Assembly: GCF_947387555.1 (NCBI RefSeq)
Contig: NZ_CANDNZ010000001.1
Span: 1 to 64,000 of the forward strand
DNA from: Thalassomonas sp. RHCl1
Lineage (GTDB): Bacteria; Pseudomonadota; Gammaproteobacteria; Enterobacterales; Alteromonadaceae
DNA: 64,000 nt
Reading direction: 5' to 3'
The number at the start of each line of letters is the position of its first letter. Position 1 is the first letter of the stretch. The notes under the pieces are model-generated. The model did not search any database, had not been told where the DNA came from, and saw only the letters and a list, made by a program, of their open reading frames with translations. The position numbers and the translations under genes were made by a program. Shown piece after piece: positions 8,854 to 17,526 of the stretch.

Positions 8854-10910
8854 TAGATCACTCCCTCTAACGGCTCTGAGTAGCCGGAGTTTTGGCTGTC
8901 ATGATCTTTGTTGGCGAGGAAATCGGCCAGGGCTTCGATGCTGGGGTAAGTCCAGGATAAATCAGCGGTTAATGCTTTACCCAGGCGTACCGATAACTCA
9001 TGGGTCAGGGTCATGGCGTCGATCGAGTCCAGTCCCAGCTGGCTTAATTCCTGTGTTTGCGTCACCTCTTCAGCAGGCAGGCCAAATCTCTGGGCGACCC
9101 AGGCACTGATCCAGGCGGCAATCGATTTGGCGCAACCGGCTTCTATTTCGGGTAATTGCTGTGAGCTGTGATTATCTGCTTTTGGCTGTTGCCAGCTGTC
9201 GACTATGGTCAGCTGGTTGTTTAAATAGGCCTCGCGGCAGCCGACTCGCTGAATTTTTCCCGAGGTGGTTTTGGGCAATGCCATCGGGCGCAGCAGCACG
9301 ATATCGGTGAGCTTGACTTCGTGCACCTCAGCCACCTGGGATAAGATGTTTTTGAGCAATTCACTGTGATCTTTCAGGGCCAGGCCTTTACGGGAAAGCT
9401 CCTGTACCAGTACCAGGCGGTTTTCGCTCGGATCCTGGCCCGGGATTTCAAAAACGGCGCCGCCGTGGATCATCACCTCGGGACCTACCCGGGTGACGGT
9501 TTTTTCCAGATCCTGAGGATAAAAGTTGCGGCCGTTGATAATAAACATTTCTTTGCGCCGTCCGGTGACAAACAGCTGGTTGTTTTTGATAAAGCCGAGA
9601 TCGCCGCTGCACATATAGCCGGTTTCGCCGTCGATCACCTGGTTGAAGGTTTTTTCGTTTAATTCCGGCTTCTGCCAGTAGCCCCGACAGACGCTGTCGC
9701 CGCGGAACATGATTTCACCGATATAGGTATCCGGTAGCGATACCCGGGTGTCCGGGTGAATAATTTTTACCTCGAGTCCCTCAATCATGCTGCCGGAAGC
9801 GGCAAGTTCCTGGGTATTTTGTGTTGCGCTGATGGCTTTATCCAGCTGCAGCTGGTCCTTATCCACAGACACGAGGTGATAGCTTTGCTCCTGGCCGGTG
9901 CAGGTGACCATAAGGCAGGCTTCTGCCATACCATAGCTAGGTTTGACCGCATTTGCTGCCAGGCCGGCATCGGCAAAGTAGTCGGTAAAAGACTTGATGG
10001 TTTGGGCATTGATGGGCTCGGCACCGTTGACAAAGGCCTTTAACGGGCTTAAGTCCAAGCGGGCTTTTTCTTCGGCTGAAATCCGGGCGCTAGCCAGATC
10101 GAAAATAAAGTTGGGTCCGGCGGTGATTGTGGCCTTATGTTGTGAAATAGCGGTTAATAATTTTAACGGCTGTTGTGCCACCGAGGCGGATTGCATCAGT
10201 AAAATTTCTGCTCCCGCCAGTACCGGTGAAAGTATGCAGCCCACGAGACCCATGTCATGGAACAGCGGCAGCCAGTTAATGAGCTTGTCATCCGCGGTCA
10301 TGCCGTAGTGGCCGGCGATCAACCGGGTATTGCTGAGCAGGTTGGCATGGCTGAGCATCACTCCTTTCGGGCTGCCGGTAGAGCCTGAGCTGTATTGCAG
10401 ATAGACCAGGTCGTTTTCGTCAATGTTTCCCTGACGCCATAACGCGGCATTGCGGATATCCTGCTCACCGACGATCATTTTTTTCATGGCGAAATCTGAG
10501 TTTTGCAGCCAGTTGTCTACCTGGGTGCTTTGCTGTTGTGAATACAGCACTATCGCGGGCTGGCAGTCGGCGGCAATGGCATTGAGGCGGTACCAGTCGC
10601 GCTTTTTCAGGTGCGGCGGATAGGCGGTAACCGCTATTACCCCGGCATAGACGCAGGCAAAAAAGCCCACGATATAATCGACGCTGCTGGGCATTACCAG
10701 CAGCACGCGGTCGCCAAAGCTGGTTTGCCGGGAGAGTTCAACGGCCAGGGCTTTGGCCTGCTGTGTCAGTTCCAGATAACTCAGTTGATTGCTTTGCTCC
10801 AGCTCTGAGGACAACTCACTGATAGCTTTATGGTTTGCCGCAGTACGGGCCTGATGTTCTAATACTTGAACCCAGTTGGTGGCTGAGGGTAAAACAGATG
10901 TATTATTCAT
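8853..10910 (-). CDS. Fatty acyl-AMP ligase fused to acyl carrier protein
   Basis: The protein has 685 residues. An N-terminal adenylate-forming domain has the FAAL-type motifs YSSGSTGSPKGVMLSH (about 172-187), WLPLFHDMGLVG (about 213) and SYGMAEACLM (about 323). A C-terminal carrier domain carries LGLDSID with the phosphopantetheine serine near 627. FAALs activate free fatty acids as acyl-adenylates and pass them to an ACP without CoA, so this protein should supply the acyl tail that starts the NRPS line. Its stop codon overlaps the next start by one base. A perfect 9-bp hairpin with a T-run lies between it and the upstream oxygenase gene, so expression of the two may be partly uncoupled. 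The ribosome binding site is weak. The chain length cannot be read from sequence. Confidence 0.93.
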   Translation of the reverse strand: MNNTSVLPSATNWVQVLEHQARTAANHKAISELSSELEQSNQLSYLELTQQAKALAVELSRQTSFGDRVLLVMPSSVDYIVGFFACVYAGVIAVTAYPPHLKKRDWYRLNAIAADCQPAIVLYSQQQSTQVDNWLQNSDFAMKKMIVGEQDIRNAALWRQGNIDENDLVYLQYSSGSTGSPKGVMLSHANLLSNTRLIAGHYGMTADDKLINWLPLFHDMGLVGCILSPVLAGAEILLMQSASVAQQPLKLLTAISQHKATITAGPNFIFDLASARISAEEKARLDLSPLKAFVNGAEPINAQTIKSFTDYFADAGLAANAVKPSYGMAEACLMVTCTGQEQSYHLVSVDKDQLQLDKAISATQNTQELAASGSMIEGLEVKIIHPDTRVSLPDTYIGEIMFRGDSVCRGYWQKPELNEKTFNQVIDGETGYMCSGDLGFIKNNQLFVTGRRKEMFIINGRNFYPQDLEKTVTRVGPEVMIHGGAVFEIPGQDPSENRLVLVQELSRKGLALKDHSELLKNILSQVAEVHEVKLTDIVLLRPMALPKTTSGKIQRVGCREAYLNNQLTIVDSWQQPKADNHSSQQLPEIEAGCAKSIAAWISAWVAQRFGLPAEEVTQTQELSQLGLDSIDAMTLTHELSVRLGKALTADLSWTYPSIEALADFLANKDHDSQNSGYSEPLEGVI

Positions 10911-10940
10911 GCGAAATTACCTATAGGTTTCGGTAATAGG

Positions 10941-10966
10941 AAAATAAGGAGGGGTGGCCCTCCTTA
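10941..10966 (-). terminator. Hairpin with T-run between oxygenase and FAAL genes
   Basis: TAAGGAGGG and CCCTCCTTA form a perfect 9-bp stem with a 4-nt loop (10945-10966), followed on the minus strand by TTTT (10944-10941). It sits inside what otherwise looks like one transcription unit, so it may act as a partial terminator or attenuator that lowers FAAL/NRPS expression relative to the oxygenase. Confidence 0.6.
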
Positions 10967-11012
10967 GCCTGATGTTTGTTTGCAATATTCGGCGGATTGC
11001 CGGGTTTCTTAA

Positions 11013-11993
11013 TTAGCTATGGGGCTCGGCCATGGCGACGATGACTTTGCGCTCTCCCTTAAAGGGACTGCGGGCATGGGCGCTGAGCATGTTATCGAGC
11101 ATCATGATATCGCCCACTTGCCAGGGAAAGCTGATCTGGCAGCGTTCGAGTACCTGGCGGATATGGTCAAGTTCATGGTCGGCTATGCGCTCGCCGTTGC
11201 CGTAATAAACATTTCGCGGCAGATCCTGTTCGCCGACAATGGACAGCAGGGTTTCACGGATGGCAGGGTCGAGGTTAGAGACATGGAACAAGTGCGCCTG
11301 GTTAAACCAGACCATCTCTTGGGTGAACGGATGCTGGGCTACCGCCTGGCAGATCTGCCGGGTTTGTAATTCACCGTCTTCTTTCCAGATAAAGTCAATG
11401 TTATTGCTGCGGCAGAAGGTTTCGACATCGCCTTTGTTCTCGGTGTTGAAGGCTTTTTGCCAGGGCAGATCCAGGCCGTTGCCGTAATTGCGGACATAGA
11501 GCAGGCCGTGCCTGATAAATTTGTCTTTGATAACGCTATCAAGTTCCTGATAGACAAGACGGCTGTCGGCAATCGGCGTTTCCCCGCCTTCTTCTGATGC
11601 AATGACGCAGTTAAACCAGATTTTCATCGGCCAGCTGGTGGTATAAGCCTGCTCATTATGTAAGGGAATACTTTGGTGGGCAGGATATTCGGTTGAAGTA
11701 TATACGCCTTTATTGACCTGGCTGCGTGGAGTGGAGGCATAGTCATAGTTAAGTAAATCATAACCGAAAGACTGGCAAAAATGGGTAAACTCCATTTCTG
11801 CGTCCAGCTCAAAGCCGTGAAATAACAGGCCGCCGCTAAGATAAAGCTCCTTGCTTACCAATAGCTGGATGTCACTGAGACAGTGCTTTAAGGAAGCGTT
11901 ACCGGCAGGGGTAACCAGTAAAGGTAAACGACTGCCTTCAAACAGTGGGCTGATGGCAATGGATGGGTAGAGTACTTCTGGATTTGCTGACAC
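11013..11993 (-). CDS. SyrP/TauD-like Fe(II)/2-oxoglutarate oxygenase, probable Asp beta-hydroxylase
   Basis: The protein has 326 residues. The start is GTG with an AGGGA ribosome binding site in good position. The family is the TauD/clavaminate synthase-like fold. IPLHNEQAY (about 109-117) gives the metal-binding His-x-Glu, LSAHARSPF (His near 305) gives the distal His, and the Arg that follows can bind 2-oxoglutarate. SyrP-type members hydroxylate carrier-bound aspartate at the beta carbon, and the NRPS module downstream is predicted to load Asp, so beta-hydroxyaspartate is the expected product. This residue is a common Fe(III) ligand in siderophores. It is the first gene of the cluster and lies directly behind the Fur-like promoter. 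The substrate is inferred from context; other amino-acid hydroxylations are possible. Confidence 0.85.
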   Translation of the reverse strand: MSANPEVLYPSIAISPLFEGSRLPLLVTPAGNASLKHCLSDIQLLVSKELYLSGGLLFHGFELDAEMEFTHFCQSFGYDLLNYDYASTPRSQVNKGVYTSTEYPAHQSIPLHNEQAYTTSWPMKIWFNCVIASEEGGETPIADSRLVYQELDSVIKDKFIRHGLLYVRNYGNGLDLPWQKAFNTENKGDVETFCRSNNIDFIWKEDGELQTRQICQAVAQHPFTQEMVWFNQAHLFHVSNLDPAIRETLLSIVGEQDLPRNVYYGNGERIADHELDHIRQVLERCQISFPWQVGDIMMLDNMLSAHARSPFKGERKVIVAMAEPHS

Positions 11994-12000
11994 TGTATTC

Positions 12001-12456
12001 CCTTTTTAGGTTCATGACCGCAGGGATCTGCAGCAATGAACAAACGATAATTGTTAGTATTTATATATGTTAATAGGAATTATTATCATTTGCAATATTA
12101 ATCACTAAGATAAATGCTTTGTATTTTTGTTTTTTTTCAATTTAAAGCTGAGGTTAGTTAAATTTGCTACGCTCTGGTGCTACAAGGGGACCGGTGAGTG
12201 AAGCTATTTATCTTTATTGGCAAAACCGGGCAGTGAAACTGCCCTGTTTCCCGGGCGATGGTTTAAAGGATTGACGGCGGCAGCTTGGTGAATATGAACT
12301 AAGCTTATATTAGCCTTAGTCATTGTTAATTTTGGCAATTTAACAGAGCTTGCCATGATTGCCCTTTTAGGGGGATTGTTGTTTTATTGTTGTTAACATT
12401 ATGAATGGAAAAGCTTTTACCTTACAGCTTAGCTGAAACGCCTACGGAGGGATGCT
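12001..12456. other. Intergenic region between NRPS cluster and cNMP-binding gene
   Basis: This is 456 bases without a gene. The left part holds the leader, promoter and Fur-like sites of the NRPS cluster. At 12228-12244 a 7-bp stem (GGGCAGT/ACTGCCC, 3-nt loop) forms an orphan hairpin of unknown role. The right end carries a strong GGAGGG ribosome binding site (12447-12451) for the gene at 12457. No coding signal is visible. Confidence 0.7.
12067..12095 (-). promoter_or_regulatory. Promoter with Fur-like box for the NRPS cluster
   Basis: On the minus strand TTGCAA (12095-12090) and TAACAT (12072-12067) are separated by exactly 17 nt. The spacer holds GCAAATGATAATAATTCCT (12093-12075), which matches the 19-bp Fur consensus at 13 of 19 positions, including an unbroken AATGATAAT core. 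A second, weaker match (GATAAT start, 11 of 19) lies at 12046-12064. This arrangement suggests iron repression. It is a hand alignment, not a scored matrix. Confidence 0.6.
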
Positions 12457-12921
12457 TTGTCGACCATCAAAGTTAAAAAAGTGCCCAGCTTCAAGGCTTA
12501 TGAGATCATTAGCCGCCTGAGCCTGTTTAGCGATCTGCTACCCGATGAAATCCGTATTTTGTCGGATAACCAGCAAATTTTTTATCAAATACCCGCCGGT
12601 GAGGTTTTTATTCGCCAGGGGGAGGTGGAAAATAATTTTTATCTTTTGCTCAGCGGCAGTGCGAAAGTGGTGCAGGACAGAAAAGAGTTTGATGTGTTAT
12701 CTGCCGGTGATGTTATCGGGGTGTGCGGTTTGGTCAGGGATGCCCCGCGCACCGCGTCGGTGGTGGCAGAAAGCAATATTTTTGCCATGAGGATGTCGCG
12801 TAAGCAGTTTCGGCGGCTGCCGGGGAAAATGCGTGAGTTGATCAAAGATCATATGATGGAAGAGCTGGTCAGGCGTATCGACAGGTTAAACGAGCAGCTG
12901 TATTCTTGCCAGCAGCAATAA
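12457..12921 (+). CDS. Single-domain cyclic-nucleotide-binding-like protein
   Basis: The protein has 154 residues. It starts at TTG, chosen because a GGAGGG ribosome binding site lies 5 nt upstream and no in-frame ATG is near. Residues about 20-130 form a CRP-like beta-roll (IRQGEVENNFYLLLSG, then a phosphate-binding cassette region ending PRTASVV). The usual FGE of the cassette reads IGVCG here, so the ribose-contacting Glu is absent. After the C helix there is no helix-turn-helix, so it is unlikely to bind DNA like CRP. It converges on the Hpt gene of a phosphorelay with a 4-nt gap. It may sense a ligand other than cAMP or work through protein contact; this is inference. Confidence 0.8.
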   Translation: MSTIKVKKVPSFKAYEIISRLSLFSDLLPDEIRILSDNQQIFYQIPAGEVFIRQGEVENNFYLLLSGSAKVVQDRKEFDVLSAGDVIGVCGLVRDAPRTASVVAESNIFAMRMSRKQFRRLPGKMRELIKDHMMEELVRRIDRLNEQLYSCQQQ

Positions 12922-12925
12922 CGGT

Positions 12926-13255
12926 TTAACAGGGGTATTGAAACACTTGTTGCAGTGCCGAGGTTAATATTTGCAGCTGGCTGCTGTCGGGGGGCCTGTC
13001 CGCCTTATCGTAGGGCTTTAATAACTGCTCGGCTTTTGCGGCGCAGGTACCCAGTTCAGGGTAACCGAATGAAGCGGCCGAGCCAGAGATGCGGTGAAGA
13101 CAAGTACTGAGCGCCGTCAGGTTTTGCCCTGACCAGCGAATGGCTATTTTTTGCCATAAATCCTTTATTTCTGCCAACCTTTCCGGTAATTCCTGCTGAT
13201 AACCGGCTTTTAACTCTTGCAGTTGCTGTTTCAGTAATTCTTCTTTATTGTCCAT
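12926..13255 (-). CDS. Hpt-domain phosphotransfer protein
   Basis: The protein has 109 residues and is an all-helical Hpt domain. The phosphoacceptor His is at position 54 in CLHRISGSAASFGY, the hallmark H-x-[IL]-x-G-[ST]-x-x-x-x-[FL]-G pattern. Hpt proteins pass phosphate between receiver domains. It is the third gene of a minus-strand run (kinase, receiver, Hpt; 26 nt after the receiver stop), so it probably works with that CheY-like receiver as the last steps of a phosphorelay split over separate proteins. No output domain is encoded in the run, so the final target is unknown. Confidence 0.85.
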   Translation of the reverse strand: MDNKEELLKQQLQELKAGYQQELPERLAEIKDLWQKIAIRWSGQNLTALSTCLHRISGSAASFGYPELGTCAAKAEQLLKPYDKADRPPDSSQLQILTSALQQVFQYPC

Positions 13256-13281
13256 AGCGATCCCGAATGGCCATTATCGGA

Positions 13282-13650
13282 TTAACCGTCTTTATATCGG
13301 GTGATAAATTCCGCCACCTGATCTTCGAACGTGACTTCAATAGGTTTAGGGATGAAATGATTGCAGCCGATGTTGATGGCTTTATTGGTTTCGTCTGACA
13401 TTACCGATGCGGTAACCGCAATAATCAGTCCCTGATAACCCTGCTCCCGGAGGACTCTTGTGGCCTCATGGCCGTCCATTACCGGCATATGCATATCCAT
13501 TAATATAGCATCATATAAACGGCCATTGGCTTTTTCTACTCCCTGCAGTCCGTTTACTGCGGTATCGACTTCGAATCCGTGAAGCTGCAGCCGCATGGTG
13601 ATCATTTTCCTGATCACTTGGTCATCTTCAACCAGTAGAATTGAGCTCAT
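13282..13650 (-). CDS. CheY-like response regulator receiver
   Basis: The protein has 122 residues and is a receiver domain only. Acidic pocket residues are D9/D10, the phosphoacceptor is D52 (LMDMHMPVMDG), the switch Thr is T80 and the conserved Lys is K102 (IPKP). It overlaps the end of the upstream histidine kinase gene by 23 nt, a strong sign of a kinase-receiver pair that arose from, or behaves like, a split hybrid kinase. It lacks an output domain and probably relays phosphate to the Hpt protein encoded just downstream. Confidence 0.9.
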   Translation of the reverse strand: MSSILLVEDDQVIRKMITMRLQLHGFEVDTAVNGLQGVEKANGRLYDAILMDMHMPVMDGHEATRVLREQGYQGLIIAVTASVMSDETNKAINIGCNHFIPKPIEVTFEDQVAEFITRYKDG

Positions 13651-15817
13651 GGTTTGCTTCCAGTATGTTGTTGATTGAGAAGGTGAATGTAGTACCTACA
13701 CCTTTTTGGCTGGCGACACTGATTTTGCCGTCGTGCAATTCGATCAGGCGTTTGGTGATAGCCAGTCCTAAACCTGTGCCCCTGACTTTACGCTTGCTGC
13801 TGCTGTCGACTTGATAGAATTTGTCAAAAAGCAGGGGTAAGACGCTGTTATCTATGCCGCAGCCGGTATCCTCTACTTCAAAAATAATATTTTTTTCGCT
13901 TTGTTCGCCGCGCACGGTAATAGTGCCCTGATCGGTAAACTTGATGGCATTGCTAAGTAAATTGATGAAGATCTGTTTGATCCGGGTGGGATCCGAGAAT
14001 ATTCTTAAGTCAGGCACCTGGTTGATTAATTTAAGGTTTTTATTTTTTGCGCTTTTTTCCAGTGCCTGCAGGCATTCTTCCACCAGGCTATGGCTATTTT
14101 GCCATTGACGTTTTATTTCCAATTTGCCGGCTTCTATCTTGGATATATCTAAAATGTCATTGATAAGTACTAATAAATGTTCCCCCGAGTCTTTCATTTC
14201 ATTGGCTATTTCTGCAATGACCTCGGGAAGCGGTAATTTATTTCTGTCGGTGAGCAGGGGCAGATAGCCGAGGATGACGGTTAAAGGTGTTCTCAGCTCA
14301 TGGCTCATCATGCTGAGAAATTCACTTTTTGCCCGGGAGTGCATTTCTGCTTTCTCTTTGGCGTCCACTAATATTTTTTCGTTTTCCTTCTGCTGGGATA
14401 AATCGATAATAACGCCGACAAAAATAATGGTATCTTCCAGGCTTGCCTTGTCTACCGAGAGGAACATCGGGAAGGTCGACCCGTCTTTTTTCAACCCCGT
14501 GACTTCCCGGCCGCCGCCTATGATATGGCCGATATTGCTTGTCAGATAGTTATTCAGATATTTATCATGCTGCTGGGCATAAGGGGAAGGCATTAACATT
14601 TTGATATTATTGTTTAACAGTTCGGTCTCCCGGTAGCCGAATAATTTTTGCCCGGCGGGATTGCACGACTGGATAAGGCCAGCGCCATTGATGGTAATGA
14701 TGGCGTTGAGAGTGGTATCGAGTATTACCTGGCTACGGCGCTGCTCCAGTTGCAATTGTCTGGTTCTGTGTTCGACCAGTAACCGGACTTTCCGTTCCCG
14801 GCCAATCAGCAGATAGAGGAATGAAATCACCAGTAAGGTAAAGGCCATGCCGGAAATAAAGACGATTTTCGCCCTGTTGCTTTGAAACTGCCTGATAAAT
14901 TCCTGGCTTGGGTGCAGGGTCATCCGCCAGGTTCGTCCCAGGCGCTTGGTCGTGATGGTTTGCCGGTAGTGGACGGCTTCCTGATCCGGCTCTTTATTAT
15001 AGGTTTTAAAAAGTGAGACCGGCGAGCCGGCTTCGCTGATATCTTCCATATGTACCAGGATTTCGCTGTTATATAAGCCGGTTGAATTTAAGGAAGATAA
15101 AAAAAGCGGTTGGATACGAAACACCCCTAAGGCAAAGCCCTGGAAGTTTTCCAGCCGGGCCTGGCGCAGTGTTCTGTCGCCGCGGTAAATCGGCTCCATA
15201 AACAGGTAGGCGGCTGCTTTTTGCTGATCCTGTACCAGTTGGATCGGCGATGTTGCCAGGGTTTCTCCCGAGTTCATACTGGCTATGATGGTTTTTTTCC
15301 GTGCCGGGCTGGAGGAAAGATCATAACCTAAGGCCTTTTCATTGCCTTTAAGAGGTTCGACATAAAAAACCGGATAATAAAAGGCTTTATTGCGCTCTAC
15401 TACGACCATATTACCCCGGGGGTCGCTTTGGGTGATGTCGAAGTCGGTTAAGCCGTCATCCCGGGCTTTTTTAATATACTGGTCTATTTCGGTTAGCGGT
15501 ACCCTAGGGATCCATTCGAGGGCTTTGATCGCCGGTATTTTTTCTATGGTTTCAACGGTAAATTGTTGGAATTCTTCCCGGGTAACCAGGTTGGAAGACT
15601 GATAGAACTTTCTGACGTCTTTTAATATTTCAATGTTTAATTCCAGCTCCCGGACAAAAGCTGTCTGATAGAGGAGTTTAATGGTATTTAATTCGTGGCT
15701 TATTTCCTTGTTTTCCTGATTTAAGGTGAACTGATGGCCGAGATAAGATAACAGCAGACCCAGTACAAAACTGGTGATAACGCTGGGCTTTAAGAGAAAA
15801 CTGTCTGTTATTATCAC
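13628..15817 (-). CDS. CHASE-PAS sensor histidine kinase
   Basis: The protein has 729 residues. Segments: a transmembrane helix at about 10-28; a periplasmic CHASE domain at about 60-220 (ALEWIPRVP near its start); a second transmembrane helix at about 325-345; a PAS domain at about 360-475; HisKA with SHELRTP (His near 505); and a HATPase domain with N-box LLSNAIKF (about 622), DTGCGID (about 654) and GTGLGLAI (about 682). All kinase motifs are intact. CHASE domains sense small extracellular ligands, but the ligand cannot be told here. It heads an operon with a receiver (23-nt overlap) and an Hpt protein. A receiver fused to a degenerate kinase is encoded divergently across a 365-bp gap. Confidence 0.93.
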   Translation of the reverse strand: MIITDSFLLKPSVITSFVLGLLLSYLGHQFTLNQENKEISHELNTIKLLYQTAFVRELELNIEILKDVRKFYQSSNLVTREEFQQFTVETIEKIPAIKALEWIPRVPLTEIDQYIKKARDDGLTDFDITQSDPRGNMVVVERNKAFYYPVFYVEPLKGNEKALGYDLSSSPARKKTIIASMNSGETLATSPIQLVQDQQKAAAYLFMEPIYRGDRTLRQARLENFQGFALGVFRIQPLFLSSLNSTGLYNSEILVHMEDISEAGSPVSLFKTYNKEPDQEAVHYRQTITTKRLGRTWRMTLHPSQEFIRQFQSNRAKIVFISGMAFTLLVISFLYLLIGRERKVRLLVEHRTRQLQLEQRRSQVILDTTLNAIITINGAGLIQSCNPAGQKLFGYRETELLNNNIKMLMPSPYAQQHDKYLNNYLTSNIGHIIGGGREVTGLKKDGSTFPMFLSVDKASLEDTIIFVGVIIDLSQQKENEKILVDAKEKAEMHSRAKSEFLSMMSHELRTPLTVILGYLPLLTDRNKLPLPEVIAEIANEMKDSGEHLLVLINDILDISKIEAGKLEIKRQWQNSHSLVEECLQALEKSAKNKNLKLINQVPDLRIFSDPTRIKQIFINLLSNAIKFTDQGTITVRGEQSEKNIIFEVEDTGCGIDNSVLPLLFDKFYQVDSSSKRKVRGTGLGLAITKRLIELHDGKISVASQKGVGTTFTFSINNILEANHELNSTG

Positions 15818-16182
15818 GGGGGCTTATCCACAAATAATTGATAATTAGCTTAGTTCATCCCGATAACACACGCAAAAATATAAAATCACTTCCTGGCGGC
15901 GGGGAAAATGAAGTGGCTGCTGTTATTTTGCGCTATTTTGGGGGACGGAGCTGATTCAAGCCTGCTCCGGGGAAATTATGCACGGTATCAACTATCTTTT
16001 TTCGAAAATCCTTTCTATAACATTCTATAACGGTTTGCTGATTTTATAGTCAGCTAACTGATCTTGCTGATAATCAAAAGAATATCAGCTCATAACTAGC
16101 GTAAAGTTAATGTCCTGGGTTATGAAATCCAGTTTCAGCTTTTCATGATTTATTACCATTACTACCAGGGACAGGTGGTGTT
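15818..16182. other. Divergent promoter region between two signalling genes
   Basis: This is 365 bases without a gene, holding the promoters of the divergent kinase operon and the receiver-kinase gene. TTCTATAAC is repeated directly at 16013-16021 and 16023-16031, a 10-bp period that places both copies on the same face of the helix and could be a regulator site. No coding signal was seen. Confidence 0.5.
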
Positions 16183-17436
16183 ATGTCACAAAACAACCAG
16201 GCGGTAAATGAAGTGCAGCATACAATTTTACTGGTCGATGATGATCCGCATATCCTCAATCTGTTGGATTTAATCCTGAGCCAGCATTATCAGGTCTTAT
16301 GTGCCAATAACGGGCAAGAGGCCCTCAATATCGTGACAGAGCATAGCCAGGGACAGGGCATCCATCTGGTGTTAACAGATCAACGCATGCCGCAGATGTC
16401 GGGGACGGAGTTTTTGGCAAAAGTTCGCAGCCAGTTGCCTAAAGCAAAACGTATGTTAATGACGGCATATCAGGATATCTCCGTGGTGATGGCGGCGATC
16501 AATGAGCTTGATGTCTATCAGGTGATATTAAAGCCGTTCGAACAAAATGAATTACTGCTGAAAGTGCGGCGTGCGCTGGAATGTTTTGTCGCCGAACGTC
16601 AGCAGGAAAAACTGATAGACGATCTGTATGCGGCGAACCAGGCGCTGGCCCTGAGTCAGAGTAACCTGCATCAGATGCTGCAGCGCCAGAGCAATACCGA
16701 TATGCTGGCGTCTTTAGGCACCCTGGTGGCGGATATGTCTTATGAAATCGATACGCCTTTGGGGCTGAGTATCACCACGGCATCGAGCCTGGAAGAAAAA
16801 ACACAGGAATTGATGTCGCGGGCAAAGGAGATGAACCTATCAAAAGAATTTATGAGCAATTACCAGGCACTTGCTTATGAATCTTGCCGTCTTATTTCCC
16901 GAAACCTGGAAAAAGCGGTGGAGCTGCTGCACGCCTTTAAAGAGTTTTCCATTGACTTGACCGGTAATGAACGCCGTCATTTTAATTTGAAGCAATATAT
17001 TGAGGATATTCTGCTGACGTTAATGCCGAGGTTAAGACACAGCAAACACAGTATCGAGATTCATTGTCCCGATAATATCGTGTTGGAGAGTTACCCGGGC
17101 GCGATCACAAAAATTATCACCAGTTTGATCAGCTATGCCCTTAATAACAGTTATGGCGAGAACAAGGTTGGCAACATGGTGCTGAATATTAAGCGCGAAG
17201 ACCATGCTGTGTGCATGGTGTTTGAAGATAACGGCAAGTTTGTCAATAAAGAAACCTTAGAGTCATTGTTCCAGCCTTTATATGGCGCCGAGCATGATAC
17301 TTCAGGTAAGTGGCTGGGGTTAAATGCCGTTAACCATATTGTACATGATACCCTCAAAGGTCGTTTGGACTGTGAAAGCAGCGAAGAGCATGGCACCAAG
17401 TTTATCATAACTTTACCCGCTCCTAACGCTCATTAA
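16183..17436 (+). CDS. Response regulator fused to degenerate histidine kinase module
   Basis: The protein has 417 residues. An N-terminal receiver domain (about 12-130) has phosphoacceptor D66 (LTDQRMP) and a conserved KP motif. A coiled segment (about 135-165) is followed by a HisKA-like helix pair in which the expected HE[IL][NK]TPLG reads YEIDTPLG, so the phosphoacceptor His is Tyr187. A HATPase-like domain keeps an N-box (YALNNSY) and DNG, but its G2 box is degraded (GKWLGLNA). The protein is therefore probably unable to autophosphorylate, and it may act as a phosphatase, allosteric partner or scaffold. It is divergent from the CHASE kinase operon, a likely source of phosphate for its receiver. 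Confidence 0.87.
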   Translation: MSQNNQAVNEVQHTILLVDDDPHILNLLDLILSQHYQVLCANNGQEALNIVTEHSQGQGIHLVLTDQRMPQMSGTEFLAKVRSQLPKAKRMLMTAYQDISVVMAAINELDVYQVILKPFEQNELLLKVRRALECFVAERQQEKLIDDLYAANQALALSQSNLHQMLQRQSNTDMLASLGTLVADMSYEIDTPLGLSITTASSLEEKTQELMSRAKEMNLSKEFMSNYQALAYESCRLISRNLEKAVELLHAFKEFSIDLTGNERRHFNLKQYIEDILLTLMPRLRHSKHSIEIHCPDNIVLESYPGAITKIITSLISYALNNSYGENKVGNMVLNIKREDHAVCMVFEDNGKFVNKETLESLFQPLYGAEHDTSGKWLGLNAVNHIVHDTLKGRLDCESSEEHGTKFIITLPAPNAH

Positions 17437-17526
17437 GCTGAGTGTTTGCTCCGGGTATTGTCACCGGCTTTTTGTACGGGGTATGATGTTTTATTGTGAA
17501 TTGCCTGTGGCTCGCTTGATATTAAA

